A stretch of DNA of 64,000 bases, from contig CALSTB010000003.1 of the NCBI GenBank assembly GCA_943789165.1, positions 124,001-188,000 of the forward strand, written 5' to 3'. The notes under the pieces are model-generated. The model searched no databases. It was not told where the DNA came from and saw only the letters and a list, made by a program, of their open reading frames with translations. The position numbers and the translations under genes are program-made. Below, piece by piece: positions 45,615-54,268 of this stretch; the stretch's first letter is position 1, and every line of letters starts with the position of its first letter. The DNA comes from an uncultured Bacteroidia bacterium. GTDB taxonomy: Bacteria > Bacteroidota > Bacteroidia > NS11-12g > UBA9320.

Positions 45615-46568
45615 TTACACAACTCCGAGCACCTTTTTGTTGTTGTTTTTTCTCAATTGAGCCGGAACACATGCCTGTAAAGTTGAATAGAAAGCTTCAC
45701 TCAATTTTGCTTTCGCAAAGTTGCGTGTAAAAATCAAACTTACTTCTCTGACGGAGTTCCCACGGACAGATCGTATGTGCTTTTTTTCTTCTGGCTTAAG
45801 ATCTAAGGAAGCCCACTCTGGTATGACGGTTGCCCCACCTTCTAAGTTGACAATTCGAATCAGTGTTTCAATCGAACCACTTTCATAATTAAAGGTATTT
45901 TTCAAAGCTGAGGAATGGCGCAGTGCGCACAGATTAACCGCTTGATCTCTGAAACAGTTGCCTTCTGACAGCAACCAAAGTTTATCTTCTAATAGCATTT
46001 TAGCATCTAATTCTTTAAGGTCGTACGCTGGATGATTTGGGTTCAAATAGAGACAAAACTTTTCATAAAAGATGGGCTTTTCAACCATGCCATCAATTTC
46101 CAATGGTGTAGCTACTATACCTACATCCAAATGGTCTTTTTGAAGTAAGTTGACAATTTCATCCGTCATGAGCTCTCTAACATTGAGCCGTATTTCTGGA
46201 AATCGCTTAGAGATTTGACTAATTAATTGCGGCATCAAGTACGGAGAAATGGTCGGTATGATACCTACATTTAAATCGCCAGCAACCTTGCCCTTATATT
46301 CCAATAAGATGTTTTCAATCTTTCTCGTTTCGTTCAGCACCTTTTTGGCTTGTTCGATAACCAGTATGCCAACATCCGTTGGAATTATTGGCTGTTTACT
46401 ACGGTCGAATAACTTGACTTCTAATTCTTCTTCAAGCTTTTTAATTTGCATACTCAGTGTTGGCTGAGTGACAAAACAGGACTGAGCTGCTTTTATGAAG
46501 TGACGGTGTTCGTCTAAAGCGGTTAAGTATTGGAGTTGGACTAAACTGAGATTGGCTATGCGCGTCAT
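45615..46568 (-). CDS. oxyR: LysR-type regulator, OxyR
   Basis: A 317-residue peroxide-sensing regulator. The N-terminal HTH is typical (FIKAAQSCFVTQPTLSMQIK), and the substrate-binding domain carries the redox pair in EGNCFRDQAVNLC, matching C199 and C208 of E. coli OxyR in spacing. This makes OxyR more likely than another LysR member. The start is uncertain: ATG 46568 (chosen, closest to family N-termini) or 46586. It lies 64 nt downstream of thiL on the same strand. Targets are not visible; no catalase or peroxiredoxin gene adjoins it. Confidence 0.88.
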   Translation of the reverse strand: MTRIANLSLVQLQYLTALDEHRHFIKAAQSCFVTQPTLSMQIKKLEEELEVKLFDRSKQPIIPTDVGILVIEQAKKVLNETRKIENILLEYKGKVAGDLNVGIIPTISPYLMPQLISQISKRFPEIRLNVRELMTDEIVNLLQKDHLDVGIVATPLEIDGMVEKPIFYEKFCLYLNPNHPAYDLKELDAKMLLEDKLWLLSEGNCFRDQAVNLCALRHSSALKNTFNYESGSIETLIRIVNLEGGATVIPEWASLDLKPEEKKHIRSVRGNSVREVSLIFTRNFAKAKLSEAFYSTLQACVPAQLRKNNNKKVLGVV

Positions 46569-46632
46569 AGCCACAAATTTCATCAATAAAGTTTATAAAT
46601 ACAATTGATATTTACCCATACCCGTATTGACA

Positions 46633-47673
46633 TTAACTATTTTTATGCTGCCAGCCTTGCGCTTTAAGCTCATATGAATTCCCTTGTTTCGACATAAGTT
46701 CATTTTTCATACCGGCTTCTTTCGCGTGACCAATAACAGATATGTCTGGGTTGGTTTTAATTTTCTCGTAGTCTTTTTGATCGATGGTAAACAACAATTC
46801 ATAGTCTTCACCTCCATTTAAAGCTGCAGTTGTTGGATCAATACCAAATTCCACCGCCATGTTAAAGGTATCTTGGTCAATGGGTAGTTTGTCTTCGAAG
46901 ACCGTAAAATCAACTTTAGACGCTTCGCTTATGTGAAATATTTCAGACGACAATCCATCCGAAATATCCATCATGGAAGTGGGCATAATGCCTAATTCCT
47001 TTAAGCTTTTTATAATATCTATTCGCGCCTCAGGTTTTAATTGTCGACCAACGATATAATCGTGATTCTTTAAATCGGGTTGCATGTCCTTTTGTTCTAA
47101 AAACACACGTTTTTCCCTTTCTAAAAGTTGCAATCCCATGTATGCACCGCCCAAATCTCCTGAAACACATAATAAATCTCCTGCTTTTGCTCCGCTTCGT
47201 TTAACTACGTTTTTTGTTTCATTAAAACCTATGGCCGTTCCACTTAATACTAATCCACTTGGGATTGTACACGTGTCGCCACCAACCAAGTTCACTTGAT
47301 ACTTTTTGCAGGCAAGAAGAACGCCAGCGTAGAGCTCTTCAATGGCTTCAAGCGTGTATTTACTGGAGAATGCCATTGAGAAAGTCAACTGACTTGGCAC
47401 GGCATTCATGGCACATATATCCGAAAAATTGACCACAGCGGCTTTATAGCCTAGGTGTTTAAGTGGCGTGTACATCATGTCGAAATGCACATTTTCAACC
47501 AACAAATCGGTTGATACCAACACTTCGTTCCCTTTCGGGTCGATCAATGCTGCGTCATCCCCTGCCCCTATTAGGGTTTGGTCGTTTTCAAACGTAATCG
47601 CGTTTGTAAGGTGTTTGATTAAACCAAATTCACCTAACTCATCAATATTTGTTGTTTCCTTATTTTCGAACAT
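46633..47673 (-). CDS. thiL: Thiamine-monophosphate kinase ThiL
   Basis: A 346-residue kinase forming thiamine diphosphate. Motifs: GEFGLIKHLTN at the start, IGAGDDAALID near residue 40, VNLVGGDTCTIPSG near 115, CVSGDLGGAYMG near 155, and MDISDGLSSE near 225 (Mg/ATP site). Diverges from comF over a 75-nt spacer. MenD, LpdA-linked complexes and others in the window use its product. Confidence 0.94.
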   Translation of the reverse strand: MFENKETTNIDELGEFGLIKHLTNAITFENDQTLIGAGDDAALIDPKGNEVLVSTDLLVENVHFDMMYTPLKHLGYKAAVVNFSDICAMNAVPSQLTFSMAFSSKYTLEAIEELYAGVLLACKKYQVNLVGGDTCTIPSGLVLSGTAIGFNETKNVVKRSGAKAGDLLCVSGDLGGAYMGLQLLEREKRVFLEQKDMQPDLKNHDYIVGRQLKPEARIDIIKSLKELGIMPTSMMDISDGLSSEIFHISEASKVDFTVFEDKLPIDQDTFNMAVEFGIDPTTAALNGGEDYELLFTIDQKDYEKIKTNPDISVIGHAKEAGMKNELMSKQGNSYELKAQGWQHKNS

Positions 47674-47748
47674 AATAACCCTCTGGTTGTCGCCGCAAAG
47701 GTCTACAAATTTGATGGAGACAACCTATTTCAAACCAAATATTTAACC

Positions 47749-48432
47749 ATGATTAAGGATTTTATCAATCTAATCTACCCGAACCTATGTTGTCTTTGCG
47801 GTGAACCCCTACCATCCACCCAAACAAAATGGTGCTTGTCGTGCGATTTAAAGCTCCCTAAGACACATTTTGGCAGCTTAGGGCACAATACCATATATCA
47901 AGCATTAACCGGTCAGTGGTCGCTTGAATTCGCTTTGTCCAGTTATTATTTTAAAAAAGGAAACGCAATGCAGACTTTGTTACATCAGCTGAAGTATAGA
48001 GGCAAAATTCAGTTAGGCCATCAATTAGGGGAAAAGAGGGCAAATGATCTTATTAAACTCCATCATATCAAACCAGTTGATATTGTGTTACCAGTGCCGT
48101 TACACCCGTCAAAACTTTTAACCCGAGGATATAATCAAGCCGAAGTTCTGGGGAAACCAATTGCTGATCGATTAAAATGTCAACTACCATTTGAAAACAT
48201 GCGAAGGACGAGGGCAACGCAAACGCAAACAAAAAAAGCGCGTTACACGCGATGGGAGAACGTTGACTCGATATTCCACATATCAAAACCATTGGACTTA
48301 GAAAACAAACATGTTTTACTTGTAGACGATGTGTTTACAACGGGAGCCACGATTGGCGGTTGCTTAAACGTACTGTCTGAAATAAAAGGAATTAAAATGA
48401 GTGTGGCAACCTTGGCAATAGCTGATTACTGA
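47749..48432 (+). CDS. comF: ComF family phosphoribosyltransferase-like protein
   Basis: A 227-residue protein with an N-terminal four-cysteine zinc motif (CCLCGEPLPSTQTKWCLSC) and a C-terminal phosphoribosyltransferase domain with the PRPP loop HVLLVDDVFTTGAT near residue 185. ComF is needed for DNA uptake in naturally competent species, likely handling single-stranded DNA after import. Family members outside proven competence systems are common. Ends by overlapping the convergent T9SS gene by 7 bases. Confidence 0.9.
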   Translation: MIKDFINLIYPNLCCLCGEPLPSTQTKWCLSCDLKLPKTHFGSLGHNTIYQALTGQWSLEFALSSYYFKKGNAMQTLLHQLKYRGKIQLGHQLGEKRANDLIKLHHIKPVDIVLPVPLHPSKLLTRGYNQAEVLGKPIADRLKCQLPFENMRRTRATQTQTKKARYTRWENVDSIFHISKPLDLENKHVLLVDDVFTTGATIGGCLNVLSEIKGIKMSVATLAIADY

Positions 48433-50840
48433 ATAACCAGTTTCTGGGTTTCAAACCCATGAATGTGGATCATGTAGATTCCTGATGACCATGCTGACAC
48501 GTCAACTTCCTTTTCTTCAAAAGGACGTAATTCATAAGTGTCAATCACTTGACCCATTTGGTTCAACACCTCTATCGTTCTCTCTTCACCTGAACCATTA
48601 TTCAACGATACATATCTATCAGCAGGATTCGGGTAATACGCTACTTGCGACGGAACAGGAACACCAGGCACACTTAAGTTAGTTGCTTGTGAACAAACAG
48701 TGTTCGTTCTAACAGGCTCGTTGTTTTCAAGCGTAACCTTTGCTTGGTTACACAGTAAAACACCTTTGTTTTTACTCAGACTATGCAATTCGAACTTGAT
48801 TGAGGCATATCCAACATCTTTGTGATTTGGGTCACCTGCTGGTGCAATATTCGCATCAGTCGAGTTCCAAGTATACACCAGTCTCCACTCCTGTTTCCCT
48901 GGCACTTTAATCATTTTTATATCAAGTTCGGTAGTCGACCCAATATTCGTATAATCCCAAGCGTATGTGGTTATCAATTCTGAGTCAAACGTATCAAGGA
49001 CCGTAACGTTATTTATAACATCACTGGATTCGTTTTCGAACCTAATTTGATACGCAATATTATCCGTAGCGTTTGTATACCATGAACCACAATCCGCTTG
49101 CTTTGAAATCGGATCAAGATCCTCTACGGTGGTCAACTGCGCTGCTTCTCGATTGGATTTCTTTGAAACATCTATTTGTGGGAAATCAACGTCACCGGTA
49201 AAACAGAAATCATTGTATTCCGATAGGTTGGCTTTAGCTGTACCGCTAATTTTAATGGTAAACAGGCCTCCTTTTTCTAAATCTGAAATATTCCAAGTGT
49301 ATTCGTCACCGACGATTGATGTTGGAGTTGGGGTAATAGAAACATCATCCCACCAATCACCCATCTTTAATTGTAACGTCGCACCTTTTATGGTAACTGA
49401 ACCATTGTTAAATGCATTCAATTGCATTTCATTGTATTGCCCTTTTACCAACTTCCATCCATTCATCAAATTAGAGGAAAGTTCTAAATCTACTACGTCT
49501 GGCATCTCAACTGCATTCAGGTCTGGCACAATGAAGTTCGTGTTTGACGTAACACTCACAGTTACAATTCGACCACAACCGTAAGTGTTTTTAACACCAG
49601 GTTCAAAGGTGATGGTATACGATCCCGGATTAACAGGGAATGCATAATATCCGTATTGATTCGCGTAGGTCACTAAGTTACCTGGATTCAAAACAACTTT
49701 TGCCAGATTCAAGCCTTCTTCTCCAATCTCTTGTTGACAGTTGTTATTCTCATCAAAATACACTTTACCTGATATGATAGCAGAATGGAATCCCATTTCT
49801 CCAATGGAGTGTACACCACTGTATTTAAACCGCCCGTAAGCATATATTTCGTTCTGTTTGCTGACCAATTCGATTGGTTCCGACTGGAAAGCGTACTCGC
49901 CAAAGTGCCATCCATCGGCGTCTTTTGTCAAGTAGTTAAAGCTTGTCCCTGTTTTTTTGTTTTCAAAAATTCCAGTTAAGCATAACATTTCTTCCGTGCC
50001 TGCCATGTCCCAAAATTCGGTTATCATCACGTCATCCAAGCCCGCTGAAATGTCTGTCCAACCTATCCCGTCAAACGATTTTAAATAATCAAATTCTACG
50101 TTGGCTTCTCCACTCAACAACAACTCACCTTTAACAAGGGCAAAGTGTTTACTCTTACCAATAAAAGGCGGAGTTAGTATTGGACGCCATTCATTGTTTT
50201 CAAAAATGGCTGTATTATATCGTTGTCCAGAGAAAGGTCTTGTAAATTCACCTGTTGCGTAGATTCTACCTCTATAAGGTTCGGCATCAAGAACGTAATC
50301 CATTTGTGTATTGACACCTAAACGGTTACCTAGTGCTACCCAATTTGGAGCATCGTAGTAAACAATACCGGATGTTTTAAATATGCCTAGAACACACACC
50401 TTGTTATTGAATTCGATCAATTTCGTTGCGCTATACGCTTCGCTTACTTCTGATGTGGTAATGTCCGTCCAGTTGTTTCCATCCCATGTCATAATTCGAG
50501 TTGGGAGGTTTGACTTCACAGGACCAAAATCATGCCCTAAGACAAACAATTGGTTGTTGAACATTTTAGCATCAACGATTTTAAAGTTGGCTTGGTTGGC
50601 AATACCATGTTTAGGGATATTTGGGATTACGCCATTGTCGACGTACTTAAATCCATCCCAAACATGCATTTTGTACTCATTTGAAGCTGTCACTTCAAAG
50701 ATGTACAAACCATTATCGGTAGGTGTAACCAATTCAACAGCATGTAGCTCATCCCCTTCGCCCAAACGGTATAAACCTTGGCCGAAAGCGGTTGTGAACC
50801 CAAAGGTCAAAAGAATCGATATGTAGATTAACTTTCTCAC
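48426..50840 (-). CDS. Large T9SS cargo protein with SdrD-B-like and DUF7619-like domains
   Basis: An 804-residue secreted protein. After the signal peptide (LIYISILLTFGFTTAFGQ), residues 20-370 form a repeat region like a beta-propeller (regular FVLGH, WDGNNWTD, ALVKGELLLSG elements). Then comes a CnaB/SdrD-B-like domain (ISGKVYFDENNNCQQEIGEE), two Ig/DUF11-like domains (CGSWYTNATDNIAYQIRFEN), and a T9SS type A domain (VAYYPNPADRYVSL, SSGIYMIHIHG). GTG start overlaps the preceding stop (GTGA). Third gene of the sigma-factor operon. Confidence 0.82.
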   Translation of the reverse strand: MRKLIYISILLTFGFTTAFGQGLYRLGEGDELHAVELVTPTDNGLYIFEVTASNEYKMHVWDGFKYVDNGVIPNIPKHGIANQANFKIVDAKMFNNQLFVLGHDFGPVKSNLPTRIMTWDGNNWTDITTSEVSEAYSATKLIEFNNKVCVLGIFKTSGIVYYDAPNWVALGNRLGVNTQMDYVLDAEPYRGRIYATGEFTRPFSGQRYNTAIFENNEWRPILTPPFIGKSKHFALVKGELLLSGEANVEFDYLKSFDGIGWTDISAGLDDVMITEFWDMAGTEEMLCLTGIFENKKTGTSFNYLTKDADGWHFGEYAFQSEPIELVSKQNEIYAYGRFKYSGVHSIGEMGFHSAIISGKVYFDENNNCQQEIGEEGLNLAKVVLNPGNLVTYANQYGYYAFPVNPGSYTITFEPGVKNTYGCGRIVTVSVTSNTNFIVPDLNAVEMPDVVDLELSSNLMNGWKLVKGQYNEMQLNAFNNGSVTIKGATLQLKMGDWWDDVSITPTPTSIVGDEYTWNISDLEKGGLFTIKISGTAKANLSEYNDFCFTGDVDFPQIDVSKKSNREAAQLTTVEDLDPISKQADCGSWYTNATDNIAYQIRFENESSDVINNVTVLDTFDSELITTYAWDYTNIGSTTELDIKMIKVPGKQEWRLVYTWNSTDANIAPAGDPNHKDVGYASIKFELHSLSKNKGVLLCNQAKVTLENNEPVRTNTVCSQATNLSVPGVPVPSQVAYYPNPADRYVSLNNGSGEERTIEVLNQMGQVIDTYELRPFEEKEVDVSAWSSGIYMIHIHGFETQKLVIQ

Positions 50841-52153
50841 TTAATTAATATTTTATGCTGAATGCTGAAGTTTAACCCAAAGTTAAAGGGTTTCTCTGTT
50901 ATCCCTTCGTCACGTTTCCGTATTGACGTAAGCGCGTAGTTATAGTTTGCAGTTACTCCAAAATCAGTATTATTTTTTAATCCCCAGTAGATACCGGCGT
51001 TAGCGGTCGCTCCTAGATTGTGTCTTGAATAGTCGTTTAACGAAGTACTCAAATCATTCAGTGACACAATGTGTGTAACATCAGTTCGTTTACCCGACAT
51101 ATCTGCTAAGAACATATAACGCAGTCCTGTTTCCACTCGAATCTTGGCCTTCGTTTGTGGAATAGGTTGGATATAACCAATCCGAACTGGCAGTTCAAAA
51201 TATTGGTAGGTATTGGTTCCGGAATATTTCACATCAATTGAACCAATTTGCGGATGGAACTTTGTGTATATAAGATCTTTGAAGTCAGGTCGTTCAGTAA
51301 CGAATTCAGTAACCGTATAATCGTAATTTACTTTTTCAACGATTTGGTTGTAGTTCAATCCAGCGTTTAAGTATATATTTTCTTTCAGATAACGATTTAC
51401 GCGTGCCTCAAACTGATAACTAGTAGACCCAGATTCCATCGTTTTTGAAATATTGGTATAGTCTTTATTAATTCTCCAGGCATTTCCTCCGTTTGGAGAA
51501 ATCAATTTATTCGCCCAAGTTGGAGATAGGGTTATACCTACTTCCCATTTAGGAACAAACGTATTTGGAGTTTCTTTATTTCCAGCTTCAGCTAATTGAT
51601 CTGCTGGATAGACCACGTTGCTTAACGCCACCATGTTAAATTCAGTAGAAAAGCCCAAATTCTCCACGCCCTTAATGTGGAATCCTTTGGGCTTAATATC
51701 TACAATATTAGTAGGTAATTTATCTGGTCCAGTCGTACTCTGAACCGATGTCTTTGTGTCAACTCCCGAGGAAGTTGTCGTTGTAATCTCTGTGTTAAGA
51801 TTTTCTGGTTGGTTTGGCTCATTCACTGTCTTTTCAGTCGGAGCTTCAGTAGGTGTAGGTATATTATTATTTTTAACAACAGATTCTTCTTTAATGGTTT
51901 GAGCGTCATCAATGACTGCTACTTCATTTGGTACTTGACTAGACTGATTGAAGTTTTTCCAAACAATCGTTGCCAATGAACCAACAACAAGTAATACCAA
52001 ACCCGTTACCCACCAGTAGGCGGCAACTTTATTACGTTTTGTAACAGGAAGCTGAGCTTCGATGGCGTCCCAATCGGCCATAGACACATTTGCTTCAAAG
52101 CCTTCTAACTGGCTTTTAATCAAATCATCAAATATGTCGTGCTTGTTACTCAC
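50837..52153 (-). CDS. Membrane-anchored protein with C-terminal outer-membrane-type beta-barrel, sigma-factor partner
   Basis: A 438-residue protein with mixed topology. The N-terminus is cytoplasmic and amphipathic (KHDIFDDLIKSQLEGFEANV), followed by one membrane helix (YWWVTGLVLLVVGSLATIVW, about 45-65), a long Thr/Pro/Asn-rich linker (about 70-150), and a beta-barrel-like region of alternating strands to the end (WEVGITLSPTWANKL, YLKENIYLNAGLNYNQI, GLNFSIQHKI). Overlap of 8 bases with the ECF sigma gene suggests an anti-sigma-like role for the N-terminal part. This family is known in Bacteroidota, but the mechanism is unclear. Confidence 0.75.
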   Translation of the reverse strand: MSNKHDIFDDLIKSQLEGFEANVSMADWDAIEAQLPVTKRNKVAAYWWVTGLVLLVVGSLATIVWKNFNQSSQVPNEVAVIDDAQTIKEESVVKNNNIPTPTEAPTEKTVNEPNQPENLNTEITTTTSSGVDTKTSVQSTTGPDKLPTNIVDIKPKGFHIKGVENLGFSTEFNMVALSNVVYPADQLAEAGNKETPNTFVPKWEVGITLSPTWANKLISPNGGNAWRINKDYTNISKTMESGSTSYQFEARVNRYLKENIYLNAGLNYNQIVEKVNYDYTVTEFVTERPDFKDLIYTKFHPQIGSIDVKYSGTNTYQYFELPVRIGYIQPIPQTKAKIRVETGLRYMFLADMSGKRTDVTHIVSLNDLSTSLNDYSRHNLGATANAGIYWGLKNNTDFGVTANYNYALTSIRKRDEGITEKPFNFGLNFSIQHKILIK

Positions 52154-52691
52154 TATCCTTTCTAATGTTTTCTTTTAAAATGACACGTGCTCTTGATAAG
52201 CGGCTTTTGGATGATCCAACTGAGATTCCTAGTTTGTCTGCAATTTCTTGGTGTGAAAACCCATCTACTGCATACATGTTTAACACCAAACGGTAAATCT
52301 CTGGAAGTTGCTTTACGTAAACCATAACTTGCTGCGGTGTTAATCCACCCCATTTTCCCAAGTCTTCGTCAGTTTCTTCGTAAGCAAGCCCAACCTGTTC
52401 GTCGATGTCAACATAGGAATACTTTGATTCCCCTCTAGTGACTCTGTTAATGGCAAGATTTGTAAATACACGGGACATCCAAGTTTGCAAGCTGCTTTTA
52501 AACTCAAACTTCTCAAGTTGAGTAAAAACTTTCACAAACCCGTCCTGTAGAATGTCTTTTGCATCCTCATGACTTGCCGTATATCTTAAACAAATGCCCA
52601 TCATCTTTGAAGCGTACTTCTCAAAGAGCATCTTCTGAGCCTCGCGATTATTCTTGATACATTGCTTTACAAGTTCTTCATCACTGCTCAA
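52146..52691 (-). CDS. ECF-type RNA polymerase sigma factor
   Basis: A 181-residue sigma-70 family factor with only regions 2 and 4. Region 2: YASKMMGICLRYTASHEDAK and DILQDGFVKVFTQLEKFE; region 4: VLNMYAVDGFSHQEIADKLG and ISVGSSKSRLSRAR. It should direct RNA polymerase to a small set of promoters, probably including its own operon. The next gene begins before its stop (8-base overlap), typical of a sigma/anti-sigma pair. A possible -7 element TATTTTTG lies at 52767-52760. Confidence 0.94.
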   Translation of the reverse strand: MSSDEELVKQCIKNNREAQKMLFEKYASKMMGICLRYTASHEDAKDILQDGFVKVFTQLEKFEFKSSLQTWMSRVFTNLAINRVTRGESKYSYVDIDEQVGLAYEETDEDLGKWGGLTPQQVMVYVKQLPEIYRLVLNMYAVDGFSHQEIADKLGISVGSSKSRLSRARVILKENIRKDSE

Positions 52692-52769
52692 AATGAATGC
52701 TCATTTAGTAGAATAGACACGTAAAAAGAAAAAGGTTGCATTTTTTTTAAAGAATTTTTCAAAAATAAA

Positions 52770-52797
52770 AAAAGGGGTCGTTTACACGACCCCTTTT
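52770..52797 (-). terminator. Terminator after the split DUF5011/T9SS gene
   Basis: GGGGTCG-N6-CGACCCC stem flanked by AAAA/TTTT, followed on the minus strand by a T run. Stops transcription from the giant surface gene before the sigma operon. Confidence 0.88.
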
Positions 52798-52819
52798 GAA
52801 TTTTATTAGAGATTACCGA

Positions 52820-54268
52820 CTAGTCGATAATTACTTTTTGATTAAACACTTGGTTGTGTGCAGTCATACGTACGAAGTACATTCCAGCAGCCTTACCAGT
52901 CATATCAACTGTGTAAGAACCTGTTTGAAGTTGACCCGTAACTACGTCTACCACTTGGTTACCCATCATGTCGTAGATAGCAACTGTTACCTCTTCTTGA
53001 GAAGGTAAGTCGATAGACACATTGAAGATACCATTTGATGGGTTAGGATATACACTCATCAAAGATCCGTTTGTAATGCTTCCAACACCGTTGGTAACTC
53101 TTTCGTAAGCACTGCTAATTTCGATTAGCAAAGTATACGCTTGAGACATGTTGCCTGAGTTGTCATTAGTTTCAAATACAGCTGCATAAACACCTTCTTC
53201 ATAGAAGTTAACATCGTTAAAGGTTACTTTAAGATTGTCGCCTAATAATTTAGGTGAATCGTAGTTGTCAGTAAGTTTCAAGTAGTCACTCAATAATACA
53301 TTTGAGAACAATCCTAACTTAACAACTGGTCCAACTTTAGAGCTAATTTCTGGGCTCTCGTTGTCAAGTACGCGTACCCATCTGTTTCTAACTGTTACGT
53401 TTCCAGATGCATCCGTTGCAGTATAAGTATCTGTGTACAATCCTAATTGGAATGGGTTCACATTACTTGTACGTGTCAACGATACTTGTGTATTGTCATA
53501 TAAGTTATCAGTTACACTCGCTTTAACTGGAGTATAAGGATCGTTTACATTGTGATAAACAGTGTCTAGTGTGTTCAAAGAAATCACTGGAGCAATGTAA
53601 TCTTCAACTACATAGTTAATAACTAAAGTAGTTTGATTCATTGACTCGTCAGTCACTTTGTAAGTAACTACAGTTGTTCCTTTTACTCTTGTATCAACGT
53701 CTGCATCACCTTGCGCAGTTGAAGGAGAGATTACATAAGTAAAACGTGGACCGAAAGTACCGTTGCTGTAGTTATCAGCAGGAACAGTTCTATCAACGAA
53801 TACAGATTGTAATTGTACTTCTACTATGTTTCCAGCTTTCATTTCATCATTAGTGATTGTTGGGAATACCAAGTCACGAACGATTACAGTTCTTGTTGCT
53901 GTTGCAATGTTAGCTTGTGCATCTTGAACTGTGTAAGTCAAGGTGTAAGATCCAATTTTGAAGATATCTACTGATCCAGTTACCTGAACAGCTGTTTTAA
54001 GGTCACCATCTGTTTTGTCAATTGCAGTAAAACCTGGCTCATTATATTTACCAGTGATTACGTCAACATAAACGGTATCAGCACCTAATAATGTCAATTC
54101 TGGAGCAGACTGGTCAACTACCACATATACAACACGTGTTACACATGGAGCAGCGTTACCTGATGCATCAGATACACAGTAAGTAACATAGTAGATACCT
54201 GCTGCTTGATCATCAACGTCGCTTGTTGAAGTTAAACGAGATGAGATATTCACCTTCAGTTGGGTCAT
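52820..54268 (-). CDS. C-terminal part of a giant surface protein: DUF5011 repeats and T9SS sorting domain (frame-shifted from the next entry)
   Basis: This 482-residue frame is not an independent gene. It lacks a signal peptide and begins in the middle of a DUF5011/HYR domain (AAGIYYVTYCVSDASGNAA). It holds at least four such beta-sandwich repeats (LTLLGADTVYVDV, GSYTLTYTVQDAQAN, LYTDTYTATDASGN) and a C-terminal T9SS type A domain (VYPNPSNGIFNVSI, AAGMYFVRMTA). The upstream frame ends in the same domain at 54265, and a one-base deletion near 54266-54271 explains the split. The full protein would be about 1400 residues. Confidence 0.8.
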   Translation of the reverse strand: MTQLKVNISSRLTSTSDVDDQAAGIYYVTYCVSDASGNAAPCVTRVVYVVVDQSAPELTLLGADTVYVDVITGKYNEPGFTAIDKTDGDLKTAVQVTGSVDIFKIGSYTLTYTVQDAQANIATATRTVIVRDLVFPTITNDEMKAGNIVEVQLQSVFVDRTVPADNYSNGTFGPRFTYVISPSTAQGDADVDTRVKGTTVVTYKVTDESMNQTTLVINYVVEDYIAPVISLNTLDTVYHNVNDPYTPVKASVTDNLYDNTQVSLTRTSNVNPFQLGLYTDTYTATDASGNVTVRNRWVRVLDNESPEISSKVGPVVKLGLFSNVLLSDYLKLTDNYDSPKLLGDNLKVTFNDVNFYEEGVYAAVFETNDNSGNMSQAYTLLIEISSAYERVTNGVGSITNGSLMSVYPNPSNGIFNVSIDLPSQEEVTVAIYDMMGNQVVDVVTGQLQTGSYTVDMTGKAAGMYFVRMTAHNQVFNQKVIID

